A DNA stretch of 64,000 nt from Flaviramulus basaltis (GCF_900114265.1 NZ_FPKV01000001.1:1302001-1366000), one strand, 5' to 3'. Positions 27,248-37,269 are shown, counted from the stretch's first letter. The notes: generated by a model from the letters alone, not told the origin. Program-made: numbers and translations.

Positions 27248-28057
27248 ATGCAAAATAATAAGTACATAGAACGAGATGGACAAGAAGCATCAAGGATTTT
27301 TGATAATAGAAGTTTAAAAGTTGACTACCGAAATCTTGAATCTATTTTGAAGAAAGGGATGTCTGTTTTAGATGTTGGTTGTGGAACTGGTGCAATAACA
27401 AAAGATATAGCAGATATTGTAGGTCCTTTAGGGAAAGTTATTGGCATAGATAACACAGCGAAATTTATAGAAAGTGGTAAGGTAACTTATAAAAATACTC
27501 AAAACCTACAACTCAGTCATTGTGATATTTTTGATTTTGAATTAGATCAAAAATTCGATTTAATAGTTTCAGCGAGGGTTTTGCAGTGGTTAGCTAACCC
27601 CAAGGATGCGTTGTTAAAAATGAAGTCCTTGTTAAAACCAAACGGACAAATTTCTATTCTAGATTACAATCATGATAAATTAGAGTGGAAACCTAAGCCG
27701 CCTGAAAGTATGCTATCTTTTTATAAAATTTTTTTAAAATGGAGGAAAGATGCAGGGATGAATAATGCAATTGCTGATGATTTGTCTCATTTATTAAAAG
27801 AAATAGGAATGAATGATATTGAAAAAATAAATTCAGACGAACATTATGAAAAGCATCGTTCTGATTTTAGTTCAAAAGTTGGTATTTGGTCTAAAGTCGC
27901 AAGTTCTATGCAAATGGTTGAAGAAGGATATTTAGATAATGATTTGCGATTAAAAGCTATAGAAGAATATGATGAATGGGTTAAAAACAATGCAATTTCT
28001 ATGACAATGAGATTAAACGAAGTTAGAGGGAAGATGTCAGTTACAAGTTCTAAATAG
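27248..28057 (+). CDS. Class I SAM-dependent methyltransferase
   Basis: The product has 269 residues. Motif I is V-L-D-V-G-C-G-T-G-A-I-T near residues 40-51; an acidic residue ends strand 2 (V-I-G-I-D-N) and the motif after strand 4 reads F-D-L-I-V-S-A-R-V-L-Q-W-L. This is the Methyltransf_11/UbiE-like fold of small-molecule methylases. The frame opens at a TTG at 27233, but ATG 27248 gives the more usual start. It sits between ilvC and ilvA, 60 bases after the ilvC stop and 19 before ilvA, although it has no known place in branched-chain synthesis. The substrate cannot be inferred. Confidence 0.85.
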   Translation: MQNNKYIERDGQEASRIFDNRSLKVDYRNLESILKKGMSVLDVGCGTGAITKDIADIVGPLGKVIGIDNTAKFIESGKVTYKNTQNLQLSHCDIFDFELDQKFDLIVSARVLQWLANPKDALLKMKSLLKPNGQISILDYNHDKLEWKPKPPESMLSFYKIFLKWRKDAGMNNAIADDLSHLLKEIGMNDIEKINSDEHYEKHRSDFSSKVGIWSKVASSMQMVEEGYLDNDLRLKAIEEYDEWVKNNAISMTMRLNEVRGKMSVTSSK

Positions 28058-28076
28058 TATAAACTAGAAAACAAAT

Positions 28077-29342
28077 ATGAATAAGGAAAACAAAACATAT
28101 TTTCCTAGTATAGATAATATTAAAGTAGCTGCCGATACCATTAAAAAAGTATCGGCAGTTACGCCTTTAAGCCCTAGCTTAAGATATTCAAAACAATTTA
28201 ATGCTAATATACTTTTAAAGCGTGAAGACTTGCAGCAAGTACGTTCTTATAAAATTAGAGGCGCTTACAATAAAATAAGTTCTCTAACAGAGGTACAGTC
28301 TTCAAATGGTGTAGTTTGTGCTAGCGCAGGAAATCATGCGCAAGGTGTTGCTTTATCGTGCAAATTGTTAAAGATAAAAGGGGTAATATATATGCCAGCA
28401 CCAACACCTAATCAAAAAGTTGAGCAGGTTAAAATGTTTGGTGAAGACTTCATAGAAATAAAATTGGTAGGCGATACTTTCGATGATGCTTACCATGCAG
28501 CTATGTTAGAATGTAATGAGTTAAAGAAAACATTCATACATCCTTTTAACGATGAAAAAGTTATTGAAGGACAGGCAACAATAGGTTTAGAGATTTTAGA
28601 ACAAACCGATGTGCCTTTAGATTATGTTTTTATTGCTGTTGGTGGTGGCGGATTAGCAGCGGGATTGTCAACTGTTTTTAAAGCATTATCTCCAAATACA
28701 AAAATTATTGGTGTTGAGCCAGAAGGAGCTCCATCTATGACTGTTTCTATAAAAAACAATAAAAACACGGAGTTAGAACATATTGAAAAATTTATTGATG
28801 GTGCTGCAGTAAAACGCGTAGGCGATTTAAATTTTGAAATTTGTAAAGTAAATTTGCATGCCATGTTAACTGTTCCTGAAGGTAAGGTTTGCGAAACTAT
28901 TTTAGAACTTTATAATAAAGATGCTATTGTGGTAGAACCTGCCGGAGCATTAAGTATTTCTGCATTAGATTTCTATGCTGAAGAAATAAAAGGTAAAAAC
29001 GTGGTTTGTGTTGTTAGCGGTAGTAATAATGATATTACACGTACTCCAGAAATAAAAGAACGCGCTTTACTATATGCTAATTTAAAGCACTATTTTATTA
29101 TAAATTTCCCTCAACGTGCAGGAGCATTAAAAGAGTTTGTGGTTGATATTTTAGGTGAAAATGATGATGTGACTTACTTTCAATATGCTAAAAAAACAAA
29201 TAGAGAAAATGGTTCTGCTGTCGTAGGTATTCAGTTAAAATCTGCGGATGATTTAGAGCCTTTAATTACCAAAATGAAAACACGTAATTTTTATGGTGAT
29301 TATCTAAATGATAAGCCAGATTTATTTCAGTTTTTAGTTTAA
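28077..29342 (+). CDS. ilvA: Threonine ammonia-lyase (threonine deaminase)
   Basis: The product has 421 residues. This PLP enzyme converts threonine to 2-oxobutyrate for isoleucine synthesis. The Schiff-base lysine is K59 in S-Y-K-I-R-G-A-Y-N-K; the phosphate loop reads G-G-G-G-L-A-A-G and the phosphate-binding/Ser region lies in S-A-G-N-H-A-Q-G-V-A. The C-terminal ~90 residues form one ACT-like regulatory domain (F-I-I-N-F-P-Q-R-A-G-A-L-K-E-F), fewer than the two of the E. coli enzyme, as in the short Bacillus-type form. Last gene of the ilv unit. Confidence 0.95.
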   Translation: MNKENKTYFPSIDNIKVAADTIKKVSAVTPLSPSLRYSKQFNANILLKREDLQQVRSYKIRGAYNKISSLTEVQSSNGVVCASAGNHAQGVALSCKLLKIKGVIYMPAPTPNQKVEQVKMFGEDFIEIKLVGDTFDDAYHAAMLECNELKKTFIHPFNDEKVIEGQATIGLEILEQTDVPLDYVFIAVGGGGLAAGLSTVFKALSPNTKIIGVEPEGAPSMTVSIKNNKNTELEHIEKFIDGAAVKRVGDLNFEICKVNLHAMLTVPEGKVCETILELYNKDAIVVEPAGALSISALDFYAEEIKGKNVVCVVSGSNNDITRTPEIKERALLYANLKHYFIINFPQRAGALKEFVVDILGENDDVTYFQYAKKTNRENGSAVVGIQLKSADDLEPLITKMKTRNFYGDYLNDKPDLFQFLV

Positions 29343-29384
29343 AAGCTGGTTTTAATTAAACATTTTATCCCTTTTGTTTTATCG

Positions 29385-29394
29385 CAAACGTTTG
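29385..29394. promoter_or_regulatory. CAAACGTTTG palindrome upstream of gapN
   Basis: A perfect 10-base palindrome with a central CG, the core shape of LacI/GalR-family operators, in the 187-base gap between ilvA and gapN. No LacI-type regulator is encoded in the window. The rest of the gap is AT-rich with no clear TAnnTTTG box. Confidence 0.3.
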
Positions 29395-29529
29395 AGTTTT
29401 AAAGATTTTATTTACTTATTATTAGAATGTTAAGAATATGATATTTTTAAAAGCTCAATGTCCTGTTAGCATGAATTTTAATCAAATATTAAGTATCTTA
29501 GCTATAGTTACAATACAATATTATAACCT

Positions 29530-31122
29530 ATGAATTCTACAATAACAGAAATCCCTCAGCAATATAAAATCACATCGCTTTTACATCAAAAAAGCTATTT
29601 AGTTTCAGGAGAATTAAAAACTTGGAATGGAGCTACTAGCGAGGTGTATTCAACAATATCATCAACAGAAGATTACAAACCAACATTATTAGGAACTGTT
29701 CCTGATTTAGGAGAAAACGAAGCTATGGAGGCTTTGAGTTCCGCTTTAAGTGCATATGATAAAGGTCAAGGTTTATGGCCAACAATGAAAGTTGAAGCAC
29801 GTATAAAATGCATGGAAAAGTTTGTAGAGCAAATGAAAACCAAGCGTGAAGAAGTGGTAAAACTTTTAATGTGGGAAATTGGTAAAAACCTACCAGATTC
29901 TGAAAAAGAATTTGACAGAACAGTTGATTACATATACGATACAATTGAGGATTACAAGCAGTTAGATAGAGACTCTGCAAAGTTTGAAAAAAATGATGGT
30001 GTATATGCACATATACGTAGAGGTCCACTTGGAGTTGTATTATGTTTAGGGCCTTATAACTATCCGCTTAACGAAACATTTACATTGCTTATTCCCGCGT
30101 TAATAATGGGAAATACAGTGGTTTTTAAACCTGCAAAGCATGGAGTTTTACTTATTTCACCATTATTAGAAGCCTTTCAAAGTAGTTTCCCTAAAGGCGT
30201 AGTAAACGTTATTTATGGTCGTGGTCGTGTTTTGGCAACGCCAATTATGCAATCAGGTAAAATAGATGTTTTAGCATTAATAGGTAATAGTAAGTCTGCA
30301 AACGCATTACAGTCACAACACCCAAAAGGTAATAGGTTACGTATGGTTTTAGGTTTGGAGGCAAAAAACCCAGCTATTGTTTTGCCAGATGCCGATTTAG
30401 ATTTAGCTGTAAGTGAATGTTTAGCAGGAACATTGTCATTTAATGGCCAGCGTTGTACAGCTTTAAAAGTATTATATGTACATGAATCTATAGCAGACGA
30501 ATTTAATAAACGTTTTTCAGCTAAAGTTGATGCGCTTAAATTTGGAAATCCTTGGGAAGAAGGTGTGAAATTAACACCGCTTCCTGAAGTTGATAAACCA
30601 AAATATATTCAAGAACTTATTGATGATGCCTTAAGTAAAGGTGCAAGTATTTTAAATAAAAAAGGAGGTGAAACTACCAATAATTTTATTTTTCCAGCAG
30701 TTTTGTATCCAATAAGTAAGGATATGAAAGTTTACAAAGAGGAGCAATTTGGACCTGTAGTTCCAGTTATGTCTTTTAAAAATATTGAAGAGCCTTTAGA
30801 TGATATGGCAGAATCTAATTATGGTCAACAAGTAAGTTTATTTGGTAAAAATGTAAATACATTAGCGCCATTAATTGATACTTTAGTGAATTTGGTATGT
30901 AGAGTAAATTTAAATAGTTCTTGTCAGCGTGGTCCAGATGTTTATCCTTTTACAGGAAGAAAAGATTCTGCCTTTGGTACTTTAAGTGTGCATGATGCAC
31001 TACGTTCGTTTTCAATAAGAACTTTTGTGGCTTCAAAAGATAATGAGTATAATAAAGCGATATTAAATGAACTTTTAGATAAGAAAATATCTAACTTTAT
31101 AAGTACAGATTATATATTATAA
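29530..31122 (+). CDS. gapN: NADP-dependent non-phosphorylating glyceraldehyde-3-phosphate dehydrogenase-like aldehyde dehydrogenase
   Basis: The product has 530 residues and an aldehyde dehydrogenase superfamily fold. The catalytic cysteine is C309 in F-N-G-Q-R-C-T-A, the general base E277 lies in G-L-E-A-K-N-P-A, and the cofactor region is [10 protein letters not shown]. The C-terminal [18 protein letters not shown] block resembles the C-Q-R-G-P-D region characteristic of GapN rather than of other aldehyde dehydrogenases. GapN oxidises glyceraldehyde-3-phosphate straight to 3-phosphoglycerate making NADPH. Slightly longer than the usual ~475-500 residues, with extension at the N-terminus. 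Followed 21 bases later by azurin. Confidence 0.85.
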   Translation: MNSTITEIPQQYKITSLLHQKSYLVSGELKTWNGATSEVYSTISSTEDYKPTLLGTVPDLGENEAMEALSSALSAYDKGQGLWPTMKVEARIKCMEKFVEQMKTKREEVVKLLMWEIGKNLPDSEKEFDRTVDYIYDTIEDYKQLDRDSAKFEKNDGVYAHIRRGPLGVVLCLGPYNYPLNETFTLLIPALIMGNTVVFKPAKHGVLLISPLLEAFQSSFPKGVVNVIYGRGRVLATPIMQSGKIDVLALIGNSKSANALQSQHPKGNRLRMVLGLEAKNPAIVLPDADLDLAVSECLAGTLSFNGQRCTALKVLYVHESIADEFNKRFSAKVDALKFGNPWEEGVKLTPLPEVDKPKYIQELIDDALSKGASILNKKGGETTNNFIFPAVLYPISKDMKVYKEEQFGPVVPVMSFKNIEEPLDDMAESNYGQQVSLFGKNVNTLAPLIDTLVNLVCRVNLNSSCQRGPDVYPFTGRKDSAFGTLSVHDALRSFSIRTFVASKDNEYNKAILNELLDKKISNFISTDYIL

Positions 31123-31143
31123 AAACTAAATCAAAATTTGAAT

Positions 31144-31668
31144 ATGAAAATTATAAAAATTCAGTTACTATCTATTTTATTAGCCTCATTAATGTTTAAT
31201 TGTGGAGGTAAAGAAGAGAAAAAGAAAGAAGGTTTTACTTATGAAAAAACTAGCACAACTGAAAAAACAGAATCAAATAAAGCTGATGATAATGTTGCTA
31301 ATATAGTAATAACATCAAACGACCTAATGCAATATAATATCAAGGAAATTAAAGCCAAAGCTGGTCAAAAAGTAAAACTAACTTTAAGACATATTGGTAA
31401 ACTTGACATTAATGTAATGGGGCACAATGTAGTTATTCTGAAACAGGGAGTTGACCTTTCTGGGTTTGCAGCAAAAGCAGCTACAGAAAGAGACAATAAA
31501 TATATACCAAAAGATTCTCAAGACGATATTATTGCACATACAGATTTGATAGGTGGAGGTCAAGTTTCTTCAATTGAGTTTGATGCTCCTGAAGCTGGAA
31601 CTTATGATTTTTTATGTAGTTTTCCTGGACATTCAGGTTTAATGAAAGGAAAATTTATTGTAGAGTAA
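31144..31668 (+). CDS. Azurin-type blue copper lipoprotein
   Basis: The product has 174 residues. Signal peptide with lipobox ending L-M-F-N-C (Cys at about residue 21), so membrane-anchored in the envelope. After a Lys/Glu-rich linker comes a cupredoxin domain with the azurin copper ligands: His in G-H-N-V-V-I, then Cys, His and Met in C-S-F-P-G-H-S-G-L-M. It transfers electrons in the periplasm. A TTG two codons upstream (31138) could open the frame, but ATG 31144 is preferred. It closely follows gapN and probably shares its transcript, although the two act in different compartments. Confidence 0.92.
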   Translation: MKIIKIQLLSILLASLMFNCGGKEEKKKEGFTYEKTSTTEKTESNKADDNVANIVITSNDLMQYNIKEIKAKAGQKVKLTLRHIGKLDINVMGHNVVILKQGVDLSGFAAKAATERDNKYIPKDSQDDIIAHTDLIGGGQVSSIEFDAPEAGTYDFLCSFPGHSGLMKGKFIVE

Positions 31669-31711
31669 TTTTTAGTTGAAAGATTAATTTTTTACTCAAT
31701 TTTAGACTGTT

Positions 31712-33088
31712 TTAGTCATTTCTAAAAACATAATCAAGAATTGTTTGACAAACATCAATTGCTTCAGCAGGACTATTTATCTTAGTTTCTGCTTTATCGT
31801 GAATGAATAATGGGTAATAGTCTTCATCTATATTTATAGCACCATGTGATCCTTTAGGAAGCGTTGCGTCTAGAGGAATAACGTTTAGCATAGTCCTGAA
31901 ACCAAGTTTCTTTTTTAGCAATTTAAAGGCAATTCTACCGAGCATAAATTTCTTTTTTGGGTCTGTAAATAATTCTACTGGGTCATATCCTGGTTTTTTA
32001 TGTATATCTACATTTCTAGCAAAATCAGGCGCTTTTTTATCATCAAGCCAGTAATAATATGTGAACCAAAAATCTTTTTTTGCGACTACAACTAAATCAC
32101 CAGATCGATGATGATTTATATGATGTTTCGTTTGTTCTTCTTCATCTAAAACTAAATCTATTTCTTCGCAGTTCTCAAGTAAGGCTTTTATGTTTTCAAG
32201 CTTACTTTTGTCGTTTATATAAACATGAGCTATTTGATGGTCTGACATTGCAAAAGCATCACTAATACCAGAATCGAGTAATTCTAAACCATTTTCCTCT
32301 CTAATTTTTATATAGCCATGCTCTCTTAAAAGACGATTGATATGAAAAGGTGCCTTAACAGGATTAATACCGTATTCTGATAAAAGAATAATTTGCACAC
32401 CTTTCGATTCATAGAAATTAATAAGGTCTTTACAAACCAAGTCTAATTCTTTTAGGTCTTTTAAAATGATATCGTCATTATTGTTTTTTTGTAGCACATA
32501 ATCTAAATGAGGAAGATAGATTAATTGTAAAGTTGGTTCATGCCAATCGTGGACTAATTTTGAAGCATCGGCAATCCATTTTGTAGATTTTATGGTAGTG
32601 TTTGGTCCCCAAAAATTGAATAATGGAAACGTGCCTAGTTTAAATTGAAGCCTATCTCGAAGCTCTTCAGGTTTCGAGTAGCAATCTGGTTTTTTTTGTC
32701 CGTCTGCTCTATATTGAGGACGAGGAGTTACATTAAAATCAGAGCCTGAATACATGTTGTACCACCAAAACATATTTGAGCAAGTAAAGTCTGGATTAAT
32801 AGCTTTTGCCATATCCCAAATTTTAGGTGCTTCTACTAAATGATTTGATTGTTTCCATAATTTCACTTCACATTCATCTTTAAAATACCAACCATTTGCT
32901 ACAATACCATGATCTTTAGGCCATTTTCCTGTTAAATAAGTTGATTGAACAGCGCATGTAACTGCAGGAAGTACTGGTTTTATTTTAGTTAGTTGTTTTT
33001 TTTCAATCCATTGTGTTAAAAAGAGGTCTTTATGCTTAAGCAATGCGTTAGATAAGCCTACAATATTAATAACAACAGTTTGATTCAT
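31712..33088 (-). CDS. eboF: EboF-like alkaline phosphatase/phosphodiesterase family protein
   Basis: The product has 458 residues in the alkaline-phosphatase/nucleotide-pyrophosphatase superfamily: start V-V-I-N-I-V-G-L-S, nucleophile region T-C-A-V-Q-S-T-Y-L-T-G-K-W-P-K-D-H-G-I-V-A-N-G-W, metal-ligand segments L-S-E-Y-G-I and M-S-D-H-Q-I-A-H-V, and G-S-H-G-A-I near the end. No signal peptide. It is the last of the ebo genes (eboA-F order), 11 bases after eboE. In other bacteria ebo genes are linked to export or trafficking of a precursor (scytonemin in cyanobacteria); the biochemical role of EboF is not known. Confidence 0.85.
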   Translation of the reverse strand: MNQTVVINIVGLSNALLKHKDLFLTQWIEKKQLTKIKPVLPAVTCAVQSTYLTGKWPKDHGIVANGWYFKDECEVKLWKQSNHLVEAPKIWDMAKAINPDFTCSNMFWWYNMYSGSDFNVTPRPQYRADGQKKPDCYSKPEELRDRLQFKLGTFPLFNFWGPNTTIKSTKWIADASKLVHDWHEPTLQLIYLPHLDYVLQKNNNDDIILKDLKELDLVCKDLINFYESKGVQIILLSEYGINPVKAPFHINRLLREHGYIKIREENGLELLDSGISDAFAMSDHQIAHVYINDKSKLENIKALLENCEEIDLVLDEEEQTKHHINHHRSGDLVVVAKKDFWFTYYYWLDDKKAPDFARNVDIHKKPGYDPVELFTDPKKKFMLGRIAFKLLKKKLGFRTMLNVIPLDATLPKGSHGAINIDEDYYPLFIHDKAETKINSPAEAIDVCQTILDYVFRND

Positions 33089-33099
33089 TTAATGCAGTT

Positions 33100-34302
33100 T
33101 TATAGTTGTTTAGTTACCCATTCTAATTCTCTAATAATTGAATTGGTAATATCGGTTTGTAAATGCTCAGGTAATATCGACCATGTATAGGTCTCAACTT
33201 CAAGATGATTACTATATTTTGTTTTTTTCCAAAGTTTAAGAGCATCAATAATATCGTTTTGAGTTGATTCAAGAACTTGAAAATCGGAAATAAAAATTGG
33301 AACATGGAAATGTGTTCTAATTTCTTCGAAATTAGGAGCATCCATGAGATTTATGCCTTCTTTTAAATCTGAAAAATGAACTAAACTATCATCAAGTTTA
33401 ACAACAGATTGATGCAAATAAGTGGGTTCATCAAATTGGCGTAAGCATGATTGTTGTGTGCTAATTGAAACCACTTTAGACTTCTTACATTTTATTGCAG
33501 CACTAATTTGAATTTTTCCAATCTTGATACCTTCGTTTTGTAAACTGGAAATGACAAATTTTGGTTTCTCATAAGCCAATGCAAAATGACAAACATCATA
33601 ACAAATTTGTATATGATTTAGAATATGTGTTTTCGCTGCTTCAGAAGTACAATTTAATTCATTTTGAAGAGTTAAAAGTCCTTCTGTTAGAAGATAATCG
33701 TTATAGAAATCAATAACTTCTTGGGTGTTTTCTAAAAAGCCATCAGGTTCGGGTTCCAAGTCCAGATGTAATAATTTGCCTGTATTTTTTTTAATATCAA
33801 CTAATTGTAAAACAATTTTAATTAAAGATAGGCAAGCTTTTTTTGTGGTTTTGTCTACGTCTAACTGCTTATCAAACCAATATTTATAAGATAAAGGTGA
33901 TGTTGAAACGCTACCATCCATATTATCTGGAAGTAGGTATGCTAATATTTTCATTAGGTCGTGCGTGTAATTTACACGATCCTCGGTGGTCCAATCGGGT
34001 GTGTGAACCTGATCTTTAATAACGGTATTATGAAATTCACCAAAAGGAAATCCATTCATGGTAAAAACGTATAATCCGTTTTTATCGAGCCATGTTTTAA
34101 AGTCTAATAAATTATTATCTTGTAATAATGTTGTTGCACTTTTTTGAGATAATCGCAGTCCAATTCCAAATGGTTTTTCTGGAGTTAGATTTTTTTTTAC
34201 TTTAAGCGTATAATTTTTTAAATTATCAAAGACTTCTTCCCAAGTTTCGCCAGGGTGAATATTTGTGCAATATGTAAGATGCGCATCGTTTTCAATAATC
34301 AT
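33100..34302 (-). CDS. eboE: EboE, metabolite traffic protein (TIM-barrel-like)
   Basis: The product has 400 residues. The start H-L-T-Y-C-T-N-I-H-P-G-E-T-W-E-E-V, the L-H-L-D-L-E-P-E-P-D-G region and C-Y-D-V-C-H-F-A-L-A-Y-E are hallmarks of EboE, which resembles xylose-isomerase/AP-endonuclease TIM barrels with metal-binding Glu/His/Asp. The start codon overlaps the eboD stop (TAATG), indicating translational coupling. Function is inferred only from the cluster. Confidence 0.9.
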   Translation of the reverse strand: MIIENDAHLTYCTNIHPGETWEEVFDNLKNYTLKVKKNLTPEKPFGIGLRLSQKSATTLLQDNNLLDFKTWLDKNGLYVFTMNGFPFGEFHNTVIKDQVHTPDWTTEDRVNYTHDLMKILAYLLPDNMDGSVSTSPLSYKYWFDKQLDVDKTTKKACLSLIKIVLQLVDIKKNTGKLLHLDLEPEPDGFLENTQEVIDFYNDYLLTEGLLTLQNELNCTSEAAKTHILNHIQICYDVCHFALAYEKPKFVISSLQNEGIKIGKIQISAAIKCKKSKVVSISTQQSCLRQFDEPTYLHQSVVKLDDSLVHFSDLKEGINLMDAPNFEEIRTHFHVPIFISDFQVLESTQNDIIDALKLWKKTKYSNHLEVETYTWSILPEHLQTDITNSIIRELEWVTKQL

Positions 34303-35465
34303 TATATGGCAATTTTTTTGCTATGGTATGAACTTATATAATTTATAGATTCTAGTACAATATTTTTATCCATTTCATGAACTTCAAAACCAGTTCCTAA
34401 AGATTTAAGTAGCATAATGGTTAGTTTTCCACCTAAATGTTCTCTAAATTCTTCCAGACCTTTAATAATTTGCTCATTCATTTGATGGTATGAAATATTA
34501 AAACCTAAACCTATAATACAATCTAAAACACGAACAAGTTCAGGTTTGCTTAAATAGCCTTTTAAATATGAATAAGTACTATCAAGAGCAATACCAATAG
34601 CGACTGCCTCACCATGCCTTACTTCGAAGTTTGATAGTTGTTCCAATTTATGAGCTGCCCAATGACCAAAATCTAAAGGTCTTGATGAACCTTGCTCAAA
34701 AGCATCGCCAGAATTTTGAATGTGCTTCATATGCAAATCGGCACAACGATAAATCAACTCGTTCATAGCGTCCTTATCTCTATTGTTTAAGTCGCTAACT
34801 TTTGATTCTATCCATTCAAAAAATGAATAATCTTTTATTAAGGCTACTTTAATGGCTTCTGAAATTCCTGAACGCCAATCACGTTCATGAAGTGTAGATA
34901 AAAATGAATCATCATTAATAACAGCAAATGGTACAGCAAAACTACCTGCGAAATTTTTCTTTCCAAAATAGTTGATACCATTCTTAACACCAATTCCTGA
35001 ATCGTTTTGTGATAAAACCGTTGTTGGAATTCGTATTAATCGAACGCCTCTATGTGCAATTGCAGCGGCAAAACCAACAGCATCAAGTACTGCGCCTCCA
35101 CCAATTGCAATAACGTAAGAATGACGATCGATTCCGAAGGTGTTAATGTTTTCTAAGATAGATTGAATAAAGGTTTCATCGTTTTTAGATTGTTCTCCTC
35201 CCGGTATTTCTAAAACAGATCCTTCTAAAGTTATTGAATCATTATACTGTTTAAAATAATTATCAATATCTTCTTTTAATTGAGGATGTGAATCTATAAC
35301 TCCAGTATCTACTACGACAATAGCTTTTGTTTTAGATGTTGAATTGCTACTAAGCAAATCTACAAGAATATTATTATCGGTTTCAAATAGCTTACTTGTG
35401 AAAATAAGATTAAAATCGAAATTAACCTGAAAGGATTGTTTAATAATTTTCTTTTGATTCATCAT
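34302..35465 (-). CDS. eboD: EboD, 3-dehydroquinate-synthase-like protein
   Basis: The product has 387 residues. The AroB-like fold shows I-G-G-G-A-V-L-D-A-V-G-F-A-A-A-I-A-H-R-G, P-T-T-V-L-S-Q-N-D-S-G-I-G-V-K and a metal-binding R-H-G-E-A-V-A-I-G-I. The family includes sugar-phosphate cyclases that are not shikimate enzymes; the ebo setting argues against housekeeping AroB. The frame runs open to 35519 inside eboC, but that is overlap only: two adjacent ATGs at 35465 and 35462 lie 2-5 bases after the eboC stop and precede N-Q-K-K-I-I-K. Cyclised substrate unknown. Confidence 0.88.
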   Translation of the reverse strand: MMNQKKIIKQSFQVNFDFNLIFTSKLFETDNNILVDLLSSNSTSKTKAIVVVDTGVIDSHPQLKEDIDNYFKQYNDSITLEGSVLEIPGGEQSKNDETFIQSILENINTFGIDRHSYVIAIGGGAVLDAVGFAAAIAHRGVRLIRIPTTVLSQNDSGIGVKNGINYFGKKNFAGSFAVPFAVINDDSFLSTLHERDWRSGISEAIKVALIKDYSFFEWIESKVSDLNNRDKDAMNELIYRCADLHMKHIQNSGDAFEQGSSRPLDFGHWAAHKLEQLSNFEVRHGEAVAIGIALDSTYSYLKGYLSKPELVRVLDCIIGLGFNISYHQMNEQIIKGLEEFREHLGGKLTIMLLKSLGTGFEVHEMDKNIVLESINYISSYHSKKIAI

Positions 35466-35467
35466 TA

Positions 35468-36361
35468 TTAAGTGACTGGGAATTTTTTTGATAAAAATAA
35501 TGAAATTGGAAGTAAACATAGCACTAATATGGCTATATATACTGAGCTAAATCCTGCCACGTAACTCGCGTTTAGTGGAATAAGTGACAGCACTCCAATT
35601 TTTACAGCTTTCATAATTAATTTTGGGCTATTATTTACAATAGCATTTAATTTTGAAATTGCATTAACGGCATACCAAAGCAGTAGAAAAATAAAAGTGT
35701 TTTTAATTGAAAAGTTAAAATGCTGCGATATTATCCAAAAGCCAACTACAATACAGGCGTCTAATACCATTGCTAGGCCAATAGCTAATTTGTTTTTACC
35801 TTTTGTTTCTTTTTGAGCAGTTAAGGTTATTGCTGAAACAAATATTACTGGTAATATAGCAATTAAGAAATATTTTGGATCTAATTCAGGGTTGATGCTC
35901 ATGCCTAAAATGAGATTTAAACCTCTGCATAGTCCCATATTTATAGGTCCTAAAAAAGTGTGGTGTTTTCCATATTTATCATACATTAAGGCGCAAATCA
36001 TTGTAGTAATAGCAATAAATCCGCTAAATATTGAAATACAAAAAGCTGCAATTATACCTAATAAAAAAAGAACAATACCTAGAGTTTTTGCTTTATTCAA
36101 ACTAAGGCGTCCGCTAGGGATTACACGTTCTGGTCGGTTTATTTTATCTAGATATAAATCAAAAACATCGTTAAAAACAATACCGCCTCCGTATAAACCA
36201 GCTGTAGCAATACTTAATAAAATGATTTGAAAAACAATTTGCTGATTTAAAATTTCAGGAGCAAAAAAACCTGCAATAGCTATTCCTGCTAGAATATCGG
36301 CAATTGCGGTTATAATATTTGCTGGTCGCATAATTAGTAACATAGCAGACCATGTCTTCAT
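35468..36361 (-). CDS. eboC: EboC, UbiA-like prenyltransferase
   Basis: This 297-residue protein has about eight membrane helices. The first Asp-rich motif is N-D-V-F-D-L-Y-L-D (prenyl diphosphate binding) followed by R-P-E-R-V-I-P-S-G, as in UbiA-family enzymes; the second Asp motif is less obvious. It would move a prenyl group onto an acceptor at the inner membrane. 5 bases after eboB, 2-5 bases before eboD. The acceptor is not known. Confidence 0.9.
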   Translation of the reverse strand: MKTWSAMLLIMRPANIITAIADILAGIAIAGFFAPEILNQQIVFQIILLSIATAGLYGGGIVFNDVFDLYLDKINRPERVIPSGRLSLNKAKTLGIVLFLLGIIAAFCISIFSGFIAITTMICALMYDKYGKHHTFLGPINMGLCRGLNLILGMSINPELDPKYFLIAILPVIFVSAITLTAQKETKGKNKLAIGLAMVLDACIVVGFWIISQHFNFSIKNTFIFLLLWYAVNAISKLNAIVNNSPKLIMKAVKIGVLSLIPLNASYVAGFSSVYIAILVLCLLPISLFLSKKFPVT

Positions 36362-36366
36362 ATATT

Positions 36367-37269
36367 CTATTTTTTATTGCCTTTAAAACTAATTTCTTTA
36401 GCTTCTTGACCTCTTAAAACCGAGTTTCCACCCAAAAGATCAGCTTGATTTATTGTTGTTTCCTGCGTCCAGTCAGATTCATTAAACTGTCCGCTTTGAC
36501 TATAAAAAGATAAAGCATTTTGATAACAAATTTGCTTTACATCTTTTTTTGAGACACCTTTTTTTAGCATTAAAGCTGCTGTTTTAGGAACGGATAAAGG
36601 ATCACTAACTCCCCAATCTGCAGAACTATCAACAATTACTTTTGTTGAGCCATATTGTTTAGCAACTTCCACCATTCTTTTCTTACTCATTTTTGTTTTT
36701 GGATAAATGGTAAATCCTGCCCAAAAGCCACGATCTAAAACAGCCTTTGCTGTTTCTTCATTATTATGATCAATAAGAACTAAATGTGGTGGTATTTGAT
36801 GCTCTTCAACAACATCCATACTTCTTAATGTTCCTTGTTTTTTATCTCTATGAGGAGTATGAACTAAAACAGGTAAATTGTACTCTTTTGCTAATTCTAA
36901 CTGTATTCTAAAGTATTTGTCTTCTAAATCAGTTTGGTCATCATATCCAATTTCTCCTATAGCAACAACACCTTCTTTAGCAATAAATTGAGGTAGAATT
37001 TCAATAACTTGGTCTGCTACAGCTTCATTATTGGCCTCTTTAGAGTTTAAACCCATAGTGCAGTAGTGTTTGATGCCAAATTGAGATGCTCGAAATCGTT
37101 CCCAACCTACTAATGTGCTATAATAATCTTTGAAAGATCCTACATTAGTTCTTGCTTGACCAAGCCAAAAAGCAGGCTCTATAACGGCAACAATCCCAGC
37201 GGCTCTCATGTTCTCATAATCGTCAGTGGTTCTGGAAATCATGTGAATGTGCGGATCTATATAATTCAT
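36367..37269 (-). CDS. eboB: EboB, TatD-like metal-dependent hydrolase
   Basis: The product has 300 residues in the amidohydrolase/TatD superfamily: I-D-P-H-I-H-M near the start (metal His pair), E-I-G-Y-D-D (metal Glu), V-L-V-H-T-P-H-R, L-I-D-H-N-N-E-E-T and V-D-S-S-A-D-W-G (metal Asp) in order. Cytoplasmic. 11 bases after eboA, 5 before eboC. Reaction not established; the family hydrolyses diverse substrates. Confidence 0.9.
   Translation of the reverse strand: MNYIDPHIHMISRTTDDYENMRAAGIVAVIEPAFWLGQARTNVGSFKDYYSTLVGWERFRASQFGIKHYCTMGLNSKEANNEAVADQVIEILPQFIAKEGVVAIGEIGYDDQTDLEDKYFRIQLELAKEYNLPVLVHTPHRDKKQGTLRSMDVVEEHQIPPHLVLIDHNNEETAKAVLDRGFWAGFTIYPKTKMSKKRMVEVAKQYGSTKVIVDSSADWGVSDPLSVPKTAALMLKKGVSKKDVKQICYQNALSFYSQSGQFNESDWTQETTINQADLLGGNSVLRGQEAKEISFKGNKK

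Noticed and set aside
34302-35519. Housekeeping aroB (3-dehydroquinate synthase)
   Set aside because: The fold matches, but the gene is embedded in an eboA-F array with overlapping ends, and no other shikimate gene is near.
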